Of a stretch of DNA of 25,783 nt, positions 1 through 7,717 are shown piece after piece. Origin of the DNA: Diaporthe sp. PMI_573. Its lineage: Eukaryota > Ascomycota > Sordariomycetes > Diaporthales > Diaporthaceae. The DNA lies in contig JAJTUP010000197.1 in the NCBI GenBank assembly GCA_021399435.1, forward strand, positions 1 to 25,783, given 5' to 3'. A model generated the notes under the pieces. That model was not told the origin of the DNA. It saw nothing but the letters and a program-made list of their open reading frames with translations, and searched no databases. Position 1 is the first letter of the stretch. Each line of letters begins with the position of its first letter. The translations under genes were made by a program, and so were the position numbers.

Positions 1-618
1 TCCGCCCTTAACTAACTCCATCATATAGTTGACCCGGCTCTTCTCGCTTCGAAATGTAGCGTCATCTTCTTCAAACTTGGCGGCGAGGCTGCGAACCCAG
101 CGGTCAAAGACCTTCTCATCACCTTCAAAAATTTGCGGTTCCTTCCCGCGCGATTTGGCCTTATCGCTGTAATTCGGGTTTCTGTCATTGTCGATGGTCC
201 CGAATCGCTTAAAGGCAGGGAGCGCTGCCTGACCGGTCGGGTTGAAAGCAGTGCCCCCGAAGGCACTCTCAGCGGGGGTTATTTCCCGTCGGCTACGGTC
301 TTCAATGTCTTCAGCTACAGGCCGGGGAGCGGCTGGTGTGGCATGTCGATTGCTTTGAATCGTTGCTTCCAAGCGGGCGATCGTGACTTCAAGCTGCTGT
401 ATCCTGTCCGCCTGTGCGGCCGCAGCGTTCTCGGCGTTCGACATGCTTCCTTCGTTCTCGGTCGACCTCTCTTCTCGGCTGGGCACGATGTTTTGCTCTT
501 CTTCGATTCTCCGCAGGGTCTCGTTCTCGGCGTTCTCGGCTTCTGACACAGGTGTCTCTTCGGGCGCGAGACGGTGTGATCTGCGGCTTGCCGGCGGGTA
601 TGTCTTCTTAATAGGCAT
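1..618 (-). CDS. Gag polyprotein N-terminus of the Ty3/gypsy element (partial)
   Basis: The minus-strand frame is open from an ATG at 618 to the window edge: 206 codons with no stop. It is easy to miss because it has no stop inside the window. Residues 1-60 are polar and charged. Residues 62-90 have a heptad-like pattern (RIQQLEVTIARLEATIQ), probably a coiled coil. Residues 120-162 form a linker (TAFNPTGQ...FKRFGTIDN). From 163 the pattern IFEGDEKVFDRWVRSLAAKF followed by SRVNYMMELV resembles the start of the fungal Ty3/gypsy Gag capsid domain. Gag forms the cytoplasmic virus-like particle. The lack of stops suggests a young copy not destroyed by RIP, at least in this part. Confidence 0.75.
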   Translation of the reverse strand, partial: MPIKKTYPPASRRSHRLAPEETPVSEAENAENETLRRIEEEQNIVPSREERSTENEGSMSNAENAAAAQADRIQQLEVTIARLEATIQSNRHATPAAPRPVAEDIEDRSRREITPAESAFGGTAFNPTGQAALPAFKRFGTIDNDRNPNYSDKAKSRGKEPQIFEGDEKVFDRWVRSLAAKFEEDDATFRSEKSRVNYMMELVKGG

Positions 619-771
619 CAGTTGATGCGTGCTCGATCTCTCGGTTCAATTCGTGCAATTTCTTTCCTGTCGCCTGCACACGACATAGGGTTTGATTGAG
701 GTGGCCTTATTTGTTGATCGCTGGGCAGCGAGGGTTGCCTATTTCTGGATCGCTAGACAGCGATGGGTTTG

Positions 772-782
772 AAGCTTAGAAT
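772..782 (-). promoter_or_regulatory. Putative self-priming primer-binding site of the gypsy element
   Basis: No tRNA-like TGG follows the LTR. Instead, two bases past the LTR end (at 785) lies an 11-mer, ATTCTAAGCTT on the minus strand, whose exact reverse complement occurs inside the LTR at 841-851. In Tf1-type elements the first 11 nt of the mRNA fold back onto such a site and prime reverse transcription. If that holds here, transcription starts near 851 and the R region runs from there to the LTR end. The 11-mer contains the palindrome AAGCTT, which makes a chance match somewhat easier. Confidence 0.5.
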
Positions 783-784
783 AG

Positions 785-987
785 TGTAACGGCCAGTAAT
801 ATCCAGCATGGAAGCTGTTGTATTGGCACTACGTACGAAGATTCTAAGCTTAAGGAGAGAAGAAGAAAGAAAAGAAACTCGCGATGTGCGACGCGTTGGA
901 GAAGTTTAATAACCGTGGTCCGTGCCTGTGGCAGGGACCAGCCCCTGCCAGCACCTTGTGGTGGTGTCAGCCCGTCTAGTGGTGACA
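785..987 (-). repeat. 5' LTR of the gypsy element (203 bp)
   Basis: On the minus strand the segment begins TGTCACC and ends GTTACA, a TGT...ACA pair typical of LTRs. It lies between the Gag leader and a clean junction with copia sequence. A TATA-like TTATTAAAC lies at about 905-913, some 55 bp before the inferred transcript start near 851. The partner LTR is outside the window, so the inner boundary at 785 is inferred from the terminal ACA and the adjacent priming site. Confidence 0.6.
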
Positions 988-989
988 AC

Positions 990-1163
990 CGCCACATTAA
1001 TATAATATACCACTATAGTCGAGACTCGATTCAGGAAGGACGAGTTAAATTAGACTATATAGACACTAAGTCTAACTTAGCAGACTGGCTTACAAAACCA
1101 ATAGATAGGCACACTTACAAAGAGTCCAAAAACAAGTGTAGCCTAATAGAAGACAATATATAA
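990..1163 (+). pseudogene. Ty1/copia pol, C-terminal RNase H region (5' cut by gypsy insertion)
   Basis: The plus-strand frame gives RHINIIYHYSRDSIQEG, then KLDYIDTKSNLADWLTKPI, and stops at 1161-1163. This is the conserved end of copia RNase H: a His-rich start, a long helix, then the [N]LAD-x-LTKP motif. RNase H removes the RNA strand of the RNA:DNA hybrid during cDNA synthesis. Everything upstream is displaced by the gypsy insertion. The open frame that continues left of 990 is LTR sequence, not copia. Confidence 0.8.
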
Positions 1164-1836
1164 AAGCCAGATAACAGAGAAGGTTTTTCACCAAATAAAC
1201 AAATAAGCGCGCGCAATAACAAAATAAAACTATTGGTGTTTACTCTCTGATAACTAGGGTCAAGATTTTTTCCTCCTCATAAAACAATATGCATTAAATT
1301 CTATGGACTCACTTATATATACAGCCAAAAGGGCTTAAATATAGGAGGTTTTCCCCTAGAGAAATAAACGATAATAGGTTTTACCCTTATAAAAAGCACG
1401 GCATACGCTGGGCATATACGGCTTACACGGCCACTGGGCATATATACTATATACCATATACACAGAAGCAGGCATATAGTCAACGGAATTCACTAAGAAA
1501 TATAGATTCCGTAGACACTATAGTACAAATAAACAAACGCCTGACTTCAAATATGACATGCCCATACAAATGCCCATACAAATAGAAACTCGAAACAATA
1601 CCCCATGTGAATACACTATACGAAGCCAAAGGGTTCGAGTTCAAATCAGCCGTGGACCAAATTTTTGGGTTTTTTGCCTACACATACTGGAAAGTCTTTT
1701 TCCTATAGGGTTTTTTGACTTCCAGCTATATTTTCCTTCCTATAACTTATACTATAACTAGTGTCTTTTACCCTATTTTAATAGGTTTTTACACTAGAAT
1801 ATCCCTTATATCTAATCTATCTTAAAGGACTAGATT
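1164..1836 (+). other. AT-rich 3' untranslated region of copia family A
   Basis: This is about 670 bp between the pol stop and the polypurine tract, with no convincing reading frame. It contains short repeated phrases such as CCCATACAAATG (two overlapping copies near 1560-1580) and several CCTATA/TAGGTTTT motifs. Near the 3' end, CTAGAATAT at about 1793 matches the complement of the LTR start. It is long for a copia 3' leader and may hold a decayed extra ORF or part of an older insertion. Confidence 0.4.
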
Positions 1837-1845
1837 AAGGGGGGA
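1837..1845 (+). other. Polypurine tract of copia family A
   Basis: AAGGGGGGA lies immediately before the LTR start TGTTGG. This is the standard position and composition for the plus-strand DNA primer of LTR retrotransposons. Confidence 0.75.
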
Positions 1846-1987
1846 TGTTGGAATATTCTAGACCAAGTGTATTATTAATAGGGAATATCTTTATTCCTAT
1901 AAGTCGAATATATATAGGGGGCCTCTCGCCCACTTACACGGAGCTAGAATAGTCTGAATAATAAGCACTATTGCATACAATTCAACA
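1846..1987 (+). repeat. 3' LTR of copia family A (142 bp)
   Basis: It begins TGTTGGAATATTC and ends AATTCAACA, giving a 5-bp terminal inverted repeat TGTTG/CAACA. It is preceded directly by the polypurine tract and followed directly by interrupted integrase coding sequence of another element. A TATA-like ATATATATAGG lies at 1908-1917. It is short for a copia LTR but all boundary signals agree. Confidence 0.8.
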
Positions 1988-3832
1988 ATGTCCTGCTGCC
2001 CACTGGGCAAAGTCTGAGTCTTGAAACTCGCCCCCTCGATCTGTGTGAATACGGCGGCATCTTCTGCGGAGGGGATCCTGATTTTCCAACATAAGAGCAA
2101 ACTTCCGTACAAATAACCAAGCATCCTTTTTCGTCTTTACTGCGACAGACCCGCTGAGACGAGAGAAGCCATCTAAGAGTGTGATCCAATAGCGTTCTCC
2201 CCTAAATCCAGTAATGTGAAAGGGCCCGCACATGTCTGCGTGGATAACGTCGCCAACGTATTCACCCTTCGGAAGCGTTCCCTTGTGTGGGAGCTCCCGC
2301 ATTCGGCCCTGAAGGCAGGCTTCACACAAGCAGAAGTTCTGTGCCTCGTCCATTCCGTCCACCATTTCAGGCATCCTCTCTAGGCTCTTCTGGCCTAGGT
2401 GCGCCATACGCTCATGCCATTGTTTCCATTTTGGGTCAACAGAGTAAGCAATTAGTGCAGGAAGGGGAGTTGAAACAGTCTGTAAAACAAAGAGGTTCCC
2501 AAAACGTTTAGCAATAAAAGTGTGGTTTTGCTTCTTGATATACCACCCGTCCAGTGATACTGTAAGCTCGGCTCCAGTGCGCAGTAGGTGGGTGACAGAG
2601 AGGAGATTCACGCCGAGATCCGGGACATAATAGACATCTCGGAGGCACATTTCTACCACTGTTCCTGCGCGTGTTTGGCGCTTAAGTCGAACTGTACCAC
2701 ATCCTCGGATGGGCAGTTCAAACTCTCCTATGCCTGTCACAGTGCCTTCCAGTGGCCGGAAGTCCTCAAAGTCCTCTCTGCAGTGCCCCATTGTATTTCC
2801 AGCCCCTGAATCCACACACCACTGGGTGCGTAGTGAGCACTCCTTGCCTATTGAGGCCATAAATGCCACTGATTGGCCATGAAAACTGAACTCCGTCTGG
2901 GCAAAGTTTGCAGTCTCGACCACTTGGTCTGCTTCGTCAGGCCTTGAGTCCTTGGAGCTCTCCCCTGACTTGTCGGTCCTCCTCCGCTTATTTGGTCGTC
3001 CAGGGCGCTTGTTTTTTCGAAGTTCAGGGTGTAGGTGGAAGCACGTCTCCTGATTGTGTCCGATTGACCGAAATCCCTTCTCTCTACAGTAGGAGCAAAA
3101 ATCCATTTCAACCCATTGCTTCTTGGCACTTGTTGTTGGCGGTCTCGCAATTAGCGCAGGTGTTGCTTCTGAGCGTAGTCGTCCTTCCTCGTTTTCGGCT
3201 TGCCGTAGTGTGTCTTGGAAGTTCGGAATAGTGGCTTCCTTTGTGTCTTGTCTCCCCCAGAAGCCGGTCTTCCAGGGGTTAAATTCATTTCCAAGTCCAT
3301 TGACGAATTTCAGGACGATGTGCGAGTCAGGGAGTGCGTGTTTTTTGTCGACTTTGATGAATTCATCTTGAATTCGGAGAATCTCGTGCCCAAATTCGCG
3401 GACCGACTGGAATTGGCTAACGTTGATGCCTTCCCAGTCTTGATAGGCCTTCTGAAGCGCCGTCAGGCCATGTGTCTGGAACTCAAGTGCTGCTCGGTCA
3501 AATATTTTGACGATTGTGTCCTCAGCAGACATCATTTGACCAATGCTTTCAGTCATTGTTGTACGCATCATTCGAACCAGCTGTCGTTGTTTCTCGATCC
3601 AGTTCCTCAGTAGGTGGTCTGGGACATCCTCGCGAGTCTTGTAGGTCTCAAGGACATCGCCAGCACCCATCAGATCCAGTGTTGCAAGGTTGTCTGTCCT
3701 CCATTTGTGGTAGTCTTCAGCCTTGTGTAGTTGGGCAAGGTTGCTAAGGTTTAGTGCGTTGATTCGGAGTTCTTGAAGCTTTTCGGGGTGTGATTGGACC
3801 TGAACGTTGATTTGCTGCTGGCGAGGAGGCAT
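1988..3832 (-). pseudogene. Ty1/copia Gag-Pol (Gag, protease, integrase start), truncated by a nested insertion
   Basis: There are about 615 codons from the ATG at 3832 with no stop. In order: a Gag domain (residues about 30-240), a zinc-knuckle-like C246/C249/H259/C264, a basic linker (271-287), an aspartic protease with DSG at 341-343, the pre-integrase HHCC zinc site (H473, H478, C503, C506), and the integrase core with D533 (HADMCGPF) and D598 (TDRGGEF). The third catalytic acid would follow the break. The protein would package, process and integrate the element's cDNA. The frame is also open upstream of 3832 for 75 codons, back to a TAG at 4058-4060, with an in-frame ATG at 4078 beyond it. 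The true start may therefore be further upstream, with one nonsense mutation. Confidence 0.88.
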
Positions 3833-4078
3833 TATTGCTGCTGGTCTTGATGTTGGTCTCGGTACCAGCCTGTTTAAAGGGGGAGTTGGTGTTGTTTGTG
3901 GCGTTTCGTAGCGTTCTTGAGAGCTGTGAGGTTCCGGTGTTGAGGAAGAGGATGTGTAAATGTAGCTTGTCGACGAGCTTCCGTTCCCGTCACTGCTGCC
4001 GTCTGAGGAAGAGCGGTTTCGGGCTGACTTAGGTGCTTCTGAGCGCCGGGCTTCACTCTAAATTATGGCAGTTTTCAT
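1988..4078 (-). mobile_element. Ty1/copia-type LTR retrotransposon (family B), 5' half
   Basis: A minus-strand Gag-protease-integrase region is interrupted at 1988 by copia family A. The remaining pol (reverse transcriptase, RNase H, 3' LTR) would lie left of the window beyond both younger insertions. The 5' LTR is expected to the right of about 4080. A candidate LTR start TGTTG is present on the minus strand at 4187, but no confirming LTR end or tRNA primer site was found, so the right boundary is open. Confidence 0.7.
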
Positions 4079-4384
4079 ACCTTACGTGCTGATCCTTCAT
4101 GTCAGCATTCTAGAAGATATCAAAACAACGTGCACAGTAGTAATCCGGCTGCTTGTGGCGCCTTTACGTAAATAGTGTTGTGCAACAAGTCAAATTAGGT
4201 CTAGCCGGGTAGGAATCCACATTGATCTAAATTTTTGGGGTTGTCTGCACCCGAATTTTTCAATCGTAGGTGGACCTATTAAGTGAAGGCGATGCAATTC
4301 CACCTGACCATCTTTCGACTTGTACAGTTGTTTGAAATTCTTAACTGTCGAAGAGTCGGATTCAGGAATACATACGCTCGCCGT
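4079..4384. other. Unassigned stretch between copia B and the hAT relic
   Basis: This is the expected place for the 5' LTR of copia B. A minus-strand TGTTG start at 4187 would give a short LTR, but no matching end is clear. The minus strand also has a protein-like open frame from 4462 to 4190 (including the segment LHLIGPPTIEKFGC) that matches no family I recognise and partly overlaps the hAT relic. No gene is called. Confidence 0.3.
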
Positions 4385-5358
4385 CCTGACGTGAGGGCAG
4401 AGCTCGATTCCGGGTCTCTCGAGCTTCTTCCGAACGTGCTGGAGTCTGTCAATAACCCTCACTTCTGGATACGCCTAGAGACTGTTTTAGCTATAATTAA
4501 GCCTGTCAGCAGTCGTCAGCATGTCTCAGAAGCCGATCGGGATCACATCGGCCATGTGATTCCTCGTTGGCTGGAGATTAAAGCAGAATGGAAAGCACTT
4601 GACGAGTCTCAGCAACATAAAGACGTGGATTTCAGCGAGCTGTATTTCGTATGGTTAAACCGTATGGATAAACAGACATATGATATTCATTATGCAGGAT
4701 TTGCATTAAGGCCTGACACAATCGGGACTAAGCTTGAAGAACAGCTGGTGATGAAAGTGCTTCAGTTCTTTAAGTCAGCAGTCAATCCTGCTGACTACCT
4801 TCATATTGTTCGAGAATTTAACCACTTCCGAGCACAATCGGGCGGCCAGTTTGCTGCAGGGGGCTTAGTCTATTCAAAAGAATGGACGCCATTAGATGCT
4901 TGGATGCTTCTTGATAACCAGGGCAGCAAGCTGGCTACACTTGGAGTTCGAATCTTTGGAACCATAGCCAATTCAGTTCCCTCAGAGAGATCATTCTCGG
5001 TGGTTTCCTCCACAGCAAGGCACGCAACAGGCTCACACCAGCCAACGCTGACAAGTTGGCGTTCATCTACATGAACGAACGGGTGCTAGAGAGGATAACA
5101 CAGTCTCAGAATCAACCTCTTGATCATCGCAATGAGGTTGATTCTACGGTGGTTAGCTGGGAAGATTTGACAGAAGACGGTTGGCTTACTCTCGAAGATA
5201 CGTATATGGAAATCCATTGCGCATCAAGTCTGGAAGTTGACGCTGTTATCGGCGAGTTCACTCACCAACCCGCCTCTGACGGAGAAGAGACAATTGTGGA
5301 CAAATTTGAGGTCCAAGTTGGGTCAGAGAGCGAAGGAACGGGGAAAGAATTGACCTAA
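4385..5358 (+). pseudogene. hAT-superfamily transposase, 5'-truncated and frameshifted
   Basis: The C-terminal half of a fungal hAT transposase (RNase H-like DDE enzyme that cuts and pastes DNA). The frame runs from about 4385 to near 5013 and includes LPNVLESVNNPHFW, a poorly conserved helical insertion, and the diagnostic dimerisation (hATC) motif ANSVPSERSFSVV near 4965-5005. Homology then continues in another frame with KARNRLTPANADKLAFIYMN (from about 5018) to an acidic tail ending at the TAA at 5358. One base is missing, or two are extra, between about 5003 and 5018. The N-terminal BED finger and first catalytic Asp are absent. No terminal inverted repeats were identified. Confidence 0.85.
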
Positions 5359-5612
5359 TTTGGCTTGGTTATTTGTATTATATGACCCTTGGGCAGCTTC
5401 ATATATGGGTAGTTATATTGCAATAAAGAGCGCGGTTTTTATTCGGAATAAAAAGCTGCTTCATTATAATAAAAAGCAGTTTAATACACATGTGTATTAA
5501 ACACGTGCCCATCCCTAAAACATACTCCTCACCAACGACCAAATCTAATATACTCTCAAGCCCCGCCCATGGCAGTGAGGCAACACAACTTCGCCAATTC
5601 GAGCAATCGCTT
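5359..5612. other. Spacer between the hAT relic and the palindrome
   Basis: AT-rich sequence with no supported gene. It includes a local self-complementary patch (AATACACATGTGTATT near 5482-5498). Confidence 0.4.
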
Positions 5613-5892
5613 AGAGATACATTTAGATTAACTGTGTTCATCATCACCCCCAAGTCCCCTTGCGACCCCCATGACCACTCTACTCACTCAAAACTCCACC
5701 ATGCCACCCACCATGCTGTCGAGTTCCGATGCCGCAAAGATTTTCACTTCGGTCATAGGGCCTATTTTGATCCTACTAGCGATTTGGCTCACATACAAGA
5801 CATATCGTCTCGCAATTAAGACATATCACCTCGCATTTAAGATATATTGTCTTATATATAATACATATTGTCGAGCGTGCTCCTCGGATATG
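5613..5892 (+). repeat. Left arm of a large inverted repeat (280 bp)
   Basis: Positions 5613-5892 are the reverse complement of 6209-5972 apart from a few transitions and an extra 42 bp. The first roughly 158 bp of each arm (from AGAGATACATTTAG inward) are identical, including the 5' flank and start of the small ORF. The outer edges stop sharply: the flanks GCTT (left) and CC (read from the right) do not match. The loop is 79 bp (5893-5971). No flanking target duplication was seen. Confidence 0.93.
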
Positions 5893-5916
5893 CAACCAGC
5901 ACCCGCCGTCCGTTAA
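5671..5916 (+). CDS. Small single-pass membrane protein ORF, left-arm copy (81 aa)
   Basis: The ATG at 5671 follows a C-rich leader. Residues about 1-22 are Ser/Thr-rich. About 24-41 form a hydrophobic segment (FTSVIGPILILLAIWL), a likely membrane helix. Then come four 7-residue units (KTYRLAI, KTYHLAF, KIYCLIY, NTYCRAC) encoded by exact 21-bp repeats. The ORF ends just inside the loop (PAPAVR). I do not recognise the family. It could be a real small membrane protein or the N-terminal scrap of a longer one. Support for coding: the duplicated arm keeps the frame open, and the repeat-number difference between the arms (42 bp) preserves the frame. Confidence 0.45.
   Translation: MTTLLTQNSTMPPTMLSSSDAAKIFTSVIGPILILLAIWLTYKTYRLAIKTYHLAFKIYCLIYNTYCRACSSDMQPAPAVR
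5797..5880 (+). repeat. Four tandem 21-bp units within the left arm
   Basis: Units at 5797-5817, 5818-5838, 5839-5859 and 5860-5880 share the pattern AA(G/T)A(C/T)ATAT-N-C-x-CTCG and encode the heptad [KN]-[TI]-Y-x-L/R-x-x. The right arm has only two such units (5984-6025), which accounts exactly for the 42-bp length difference between the arms. Confidence 0.85.
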
Positions 5917-6151
5917 TTACGTTGTTAAACCCAGTACATACCCTTAAGTCAGTCCAGACTGTTTCAGCATACATATCGGAGGAGCACGCTCGACTATATA
6001 TCTTGATTACGAGACGATATATCTTGTATGTAAGCCAAATCGCTAGTAGGGTCAAAATAGGCCCTATGACCGAAGTGAAAATCTTTGCGGCATCGGAACT
6101 CGACAGCATGGTGGGTGGCATGGTGGAGTTTTGAGTGAGTAGAGTGGTCAT
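5852..6151 (-). CDS. Small membrane protein ORF, right-arm copy (99 aa)
   Basis: It starts at the ATG at 6151, 58 bp inside the outer edge of the arm, exactly as in the left copy. The N-terminus and membrane segment match the left copy except Ile/Thr in the helix (GPILTLLAIWL). Only two heptads follow (KIYRLVI, KIYSRAC). The frame then reads through the loop and into the complement of the left arm before stopping, so its C-terminus is created by the palindrome. The two ORFs converge, so read-through transcripts from either side would be self-complementary. Confidence 0.4.
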   Translation of the reverse strand: MTTLLTQNSTMPPTMLSSSDAAKIFTSVIGPILTLLAIWLTYKIYRLVIKIYSRACSSDMYAETVWTDLRVCTGFNNVINGRRVLVAYPRSTLDNMYYI

Positions 6152-6209
6152 GGGGGTCGCAAGGGGACTTGGGGGTGATGATGAACACAGTTAATCTAAA
6201 TGTATCTCT
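5972..6209 (-). repeat. Right arm of the inverted repeat (238 bp)
   Basis: Reverse-complement partner of 5613-5892. The differences from the left arm that I can see are C/T transitions clustered in the inner third, plus the missing two 21-bp units. Confidence 0.93.
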
Positions 6210-7229
6210 GGTAGAGGTTAGGGGCCCTGATCTGGTTTCAGCAAGAAGTTGCGAGACTAGATCCTGAAATAAATCGGGCTTGGTTAGTGACGGCTGGCCG
6301 TTGCCTTCTGCTTAGTCAGCCGGAAAAGGGGTCGCCATAAGGGCACTTCCGTGCCCTGAAGGCCACCACCAGAACTTAGCCTCTAGACATCATCACGAAG
6401 AAAAGACCGTTTCGTGATAACCTCGTTATTCTGCTTTCCCCGTACGTACGGAAGACTATCCAACAGGCTGAGAACCCCGTACCGGTACACACTGCTTCTC
6501 CCACATACTGCCTTTAAGCGTTACTACATCTTTATTGTCCACAACTGCGTTAGATTTATTTATGCTGATAAAAGCTTGTGTTGTTTTTCCTCGCTTTGCT
6601 GGACGCGCCGTTGTTATAGTTTTTTTCCCGGTTGACTTGCCCTTCTGGTTTTCACTTAGACTGTGCTTTCTTCTCCTAGATCCGCCCATCCAACGTTCTC
6701 TGCCGGTAGACATACCCCACCCATCTTTACATCATCATCCCCATCCCAGGCATCTTTCCGACGATCTCGTTCTTGCTGCAATATTGTTTTCACTGAGATA
6801 TCGTCTAACTCAGTCTCACTCCCATAGTGCTGAATGATTGAGCCGTCCTGAGACTCTTGCTGTTAGTTGTAGCAACCTCGAGTAATGCTCCATCGAACCC
6901 TGTGACCATGTAGGAATTGAGTACTCGGTAAATAAGCATCATGGTTCCAAGGTTTCAGCGGACTTTAGATGTCACACTGTATAAAATGCATATACTTTCT
7001 GGCCCAGGTGCCAGCTAATAAAGCACAAACAACTCATCCGACAGAAGCCAAACAAATGCAATAGAAACAGTCTAGAATATTTGGCATTGGAAAGCCAGAC
7101 AGACAAATCAGACAACCACCTAAATACCAGTGTATATTCTCGATAAAAGAACCATACACTGTTGCAACTGCTTTACATGAAGATTGTTCAGTCAAAGTCC
7201 AAGGGCACAATGGCATTTCATGGAAAGGA
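6210..7229. other. No supported gene; acidic coding-like scrap on the minus strand
   Basis: The minus strand from about 6857 to 6655 is open for about 65 codons with a protein-like, acidic composition (for example LQQERDRRKDAWDGDDDV), then ends at a TAA. An overlapping frame continues from 6713 with a Lys/Ser-rich sequence. This may be a frameshifted relic, but no family is recognisable. The rest (6210-6400 and 6900-7229) shows nothing. Confidence 0.3.
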
Positions 7230-7626
7230 TTATTTGAAGGCCATTTCTGTTGCGCCTGTCTCATTGCTCAATAGAAGCTCGAAGCCGAGGACCACATCCC
7301 ACACGTTGCCATAAGATCCGGACCGGTCTTTGCGGATGCGAGCATAGTTAGTCACGTATGCAACACGGCCGGGCGATGCAGATGATCGCTTACGGTATAA
7401 TCGCTGGGCAATGCGATTCTGTATGCGCCGGCGTTCAGCCTTGTCTCTGACCTTAGTCCAATCCTCATTGGGCCGCGCTAAGCTGCTATGCGCGCTATTG
7501 ATGCTTGGAACCTGGCTCAAAGATACAAGCTCTGGAATGCTCACCGACCAACTTGAGTACTGAGAAATGAGAGAAGTTATAACTAGGTGTAAGTAGTTGG
7601 AATGGGCAGTAAAAGGTCGTCGCCAT
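7230..7626 (-). CDS. bZIP-like basic-region protein without a leucine zipper (three-exon model, 87 aa)
   Basis: Model: exon 1 7626-7545, intron 7544-7478 (GTGAGC...TTAG, 67 nt), exon 2 7477-7394, intron 7393-7328 (GTAAGC, branch GACTAAC, end AAAG, 66 nt), exon 3 7327-7230. The total is 264 nt, exactly 88 codons. The ATG at 7626 has a strong context (ACAACCATGG). The continuous frame used without splicing has no ATG, which favours the spliced model. Exon 2 carries DKAERRRIQNRIAQRLY, the basic region of fungal AP-1/bZIP factors. The second intron falls where the basic region should run into the zipper, and the tail (SYGNVWDVVLGFELLL) has no leucine heptads. It could bind DNA poorly or act as a dominant-negative relic, or the true 3' exons may be lost. 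The splice sites are read by eye. Confidence 0.5.
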
Positions 7627-7709
7627 GGTTGTAGACATTCTGGGGGTAGACACAAGAAGAGAAGTGTCAGAATCTTCTTAGAGCTCTGTGAAAGGAAGAT
7701 CGTGATGTG

Positions 7710-7717
7710 TATTTATG
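7710..7717 (-). promoter_or_regulatory. TATA-like element upstream of the bZIP-like gene
   Basis: CATAAATAC on the minus strand, about 85 bp before the proposed ATG at 7626. Confidence 0.35.

Larger units (their letters stand above)
1..987 (-). mobile_element. Ty3/gypsy-type LTR retrotransposon, 5' end only (runs off the left edge)
   Basis: The visible part, read on the minus strand, is a 5' LTR (987 to 785), a primer-binding region (782 to 772), an untranslated leader (771 to 619) and the start of Gag (618 to 1). The right end is sharp: the LTR begins TGTCACC at 987, and an unrelated plus-strand copia reading frame resumes at 988-990. The element therefore inserted into that copia element and is younger than it. 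Protease, reverse transcriptase, integrase and the 3' LTR would lie left of the window, so superfamily assignment rests on the Gag sequence and the priming arrangement. Confidence in 'LTR element' is high and in 'Ty3/gypsy' moderate to good. Confidence 0.8.
988..1987 (+). mobile_element. Ty1/copia-type LTR retrotransposon (family A), 3' end
   Basis: The segment holds the end of pol (RNase H), about 670 bp of AT-rich untranslated sequence, a polypurine tract (1837-1845) and a 142-bp 3' LTR. It is cut on the left by the gypsy insertion at 987/988. On the right its LTR ends in CAACA exactly where a second copia element's integrase frame is broken. The base following it is the start of a candidate 5-bp target duplication (ATGTC, 1988-1992), whose partner lies left of the window. 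Its base composition is much more AT-rich than the copia element it entered, so it is a different family. Confidence 0.8.

Noticed and set aside
776..997. 73-codon minus-strand ORF and the matching plus-strand ORF start at 915
   Set aside because: Both lie in the gypsy LTR. Only the part of the plus frame from 990 onward is real copia coding sequence.
1629..1660. GGTTCGAGTTCAAAT resembling a tRNA or SINE B-box
   Set aside because: No cloverleaf, acceptor stem or A-box at the right spacing could be drawn around it.
5613..6209. Palindrome as a standard TIR transposon
   Set aside because: No target duplication or transposase is present. The arms are gene copies meeting at a short loop rather than short terminal repeats.
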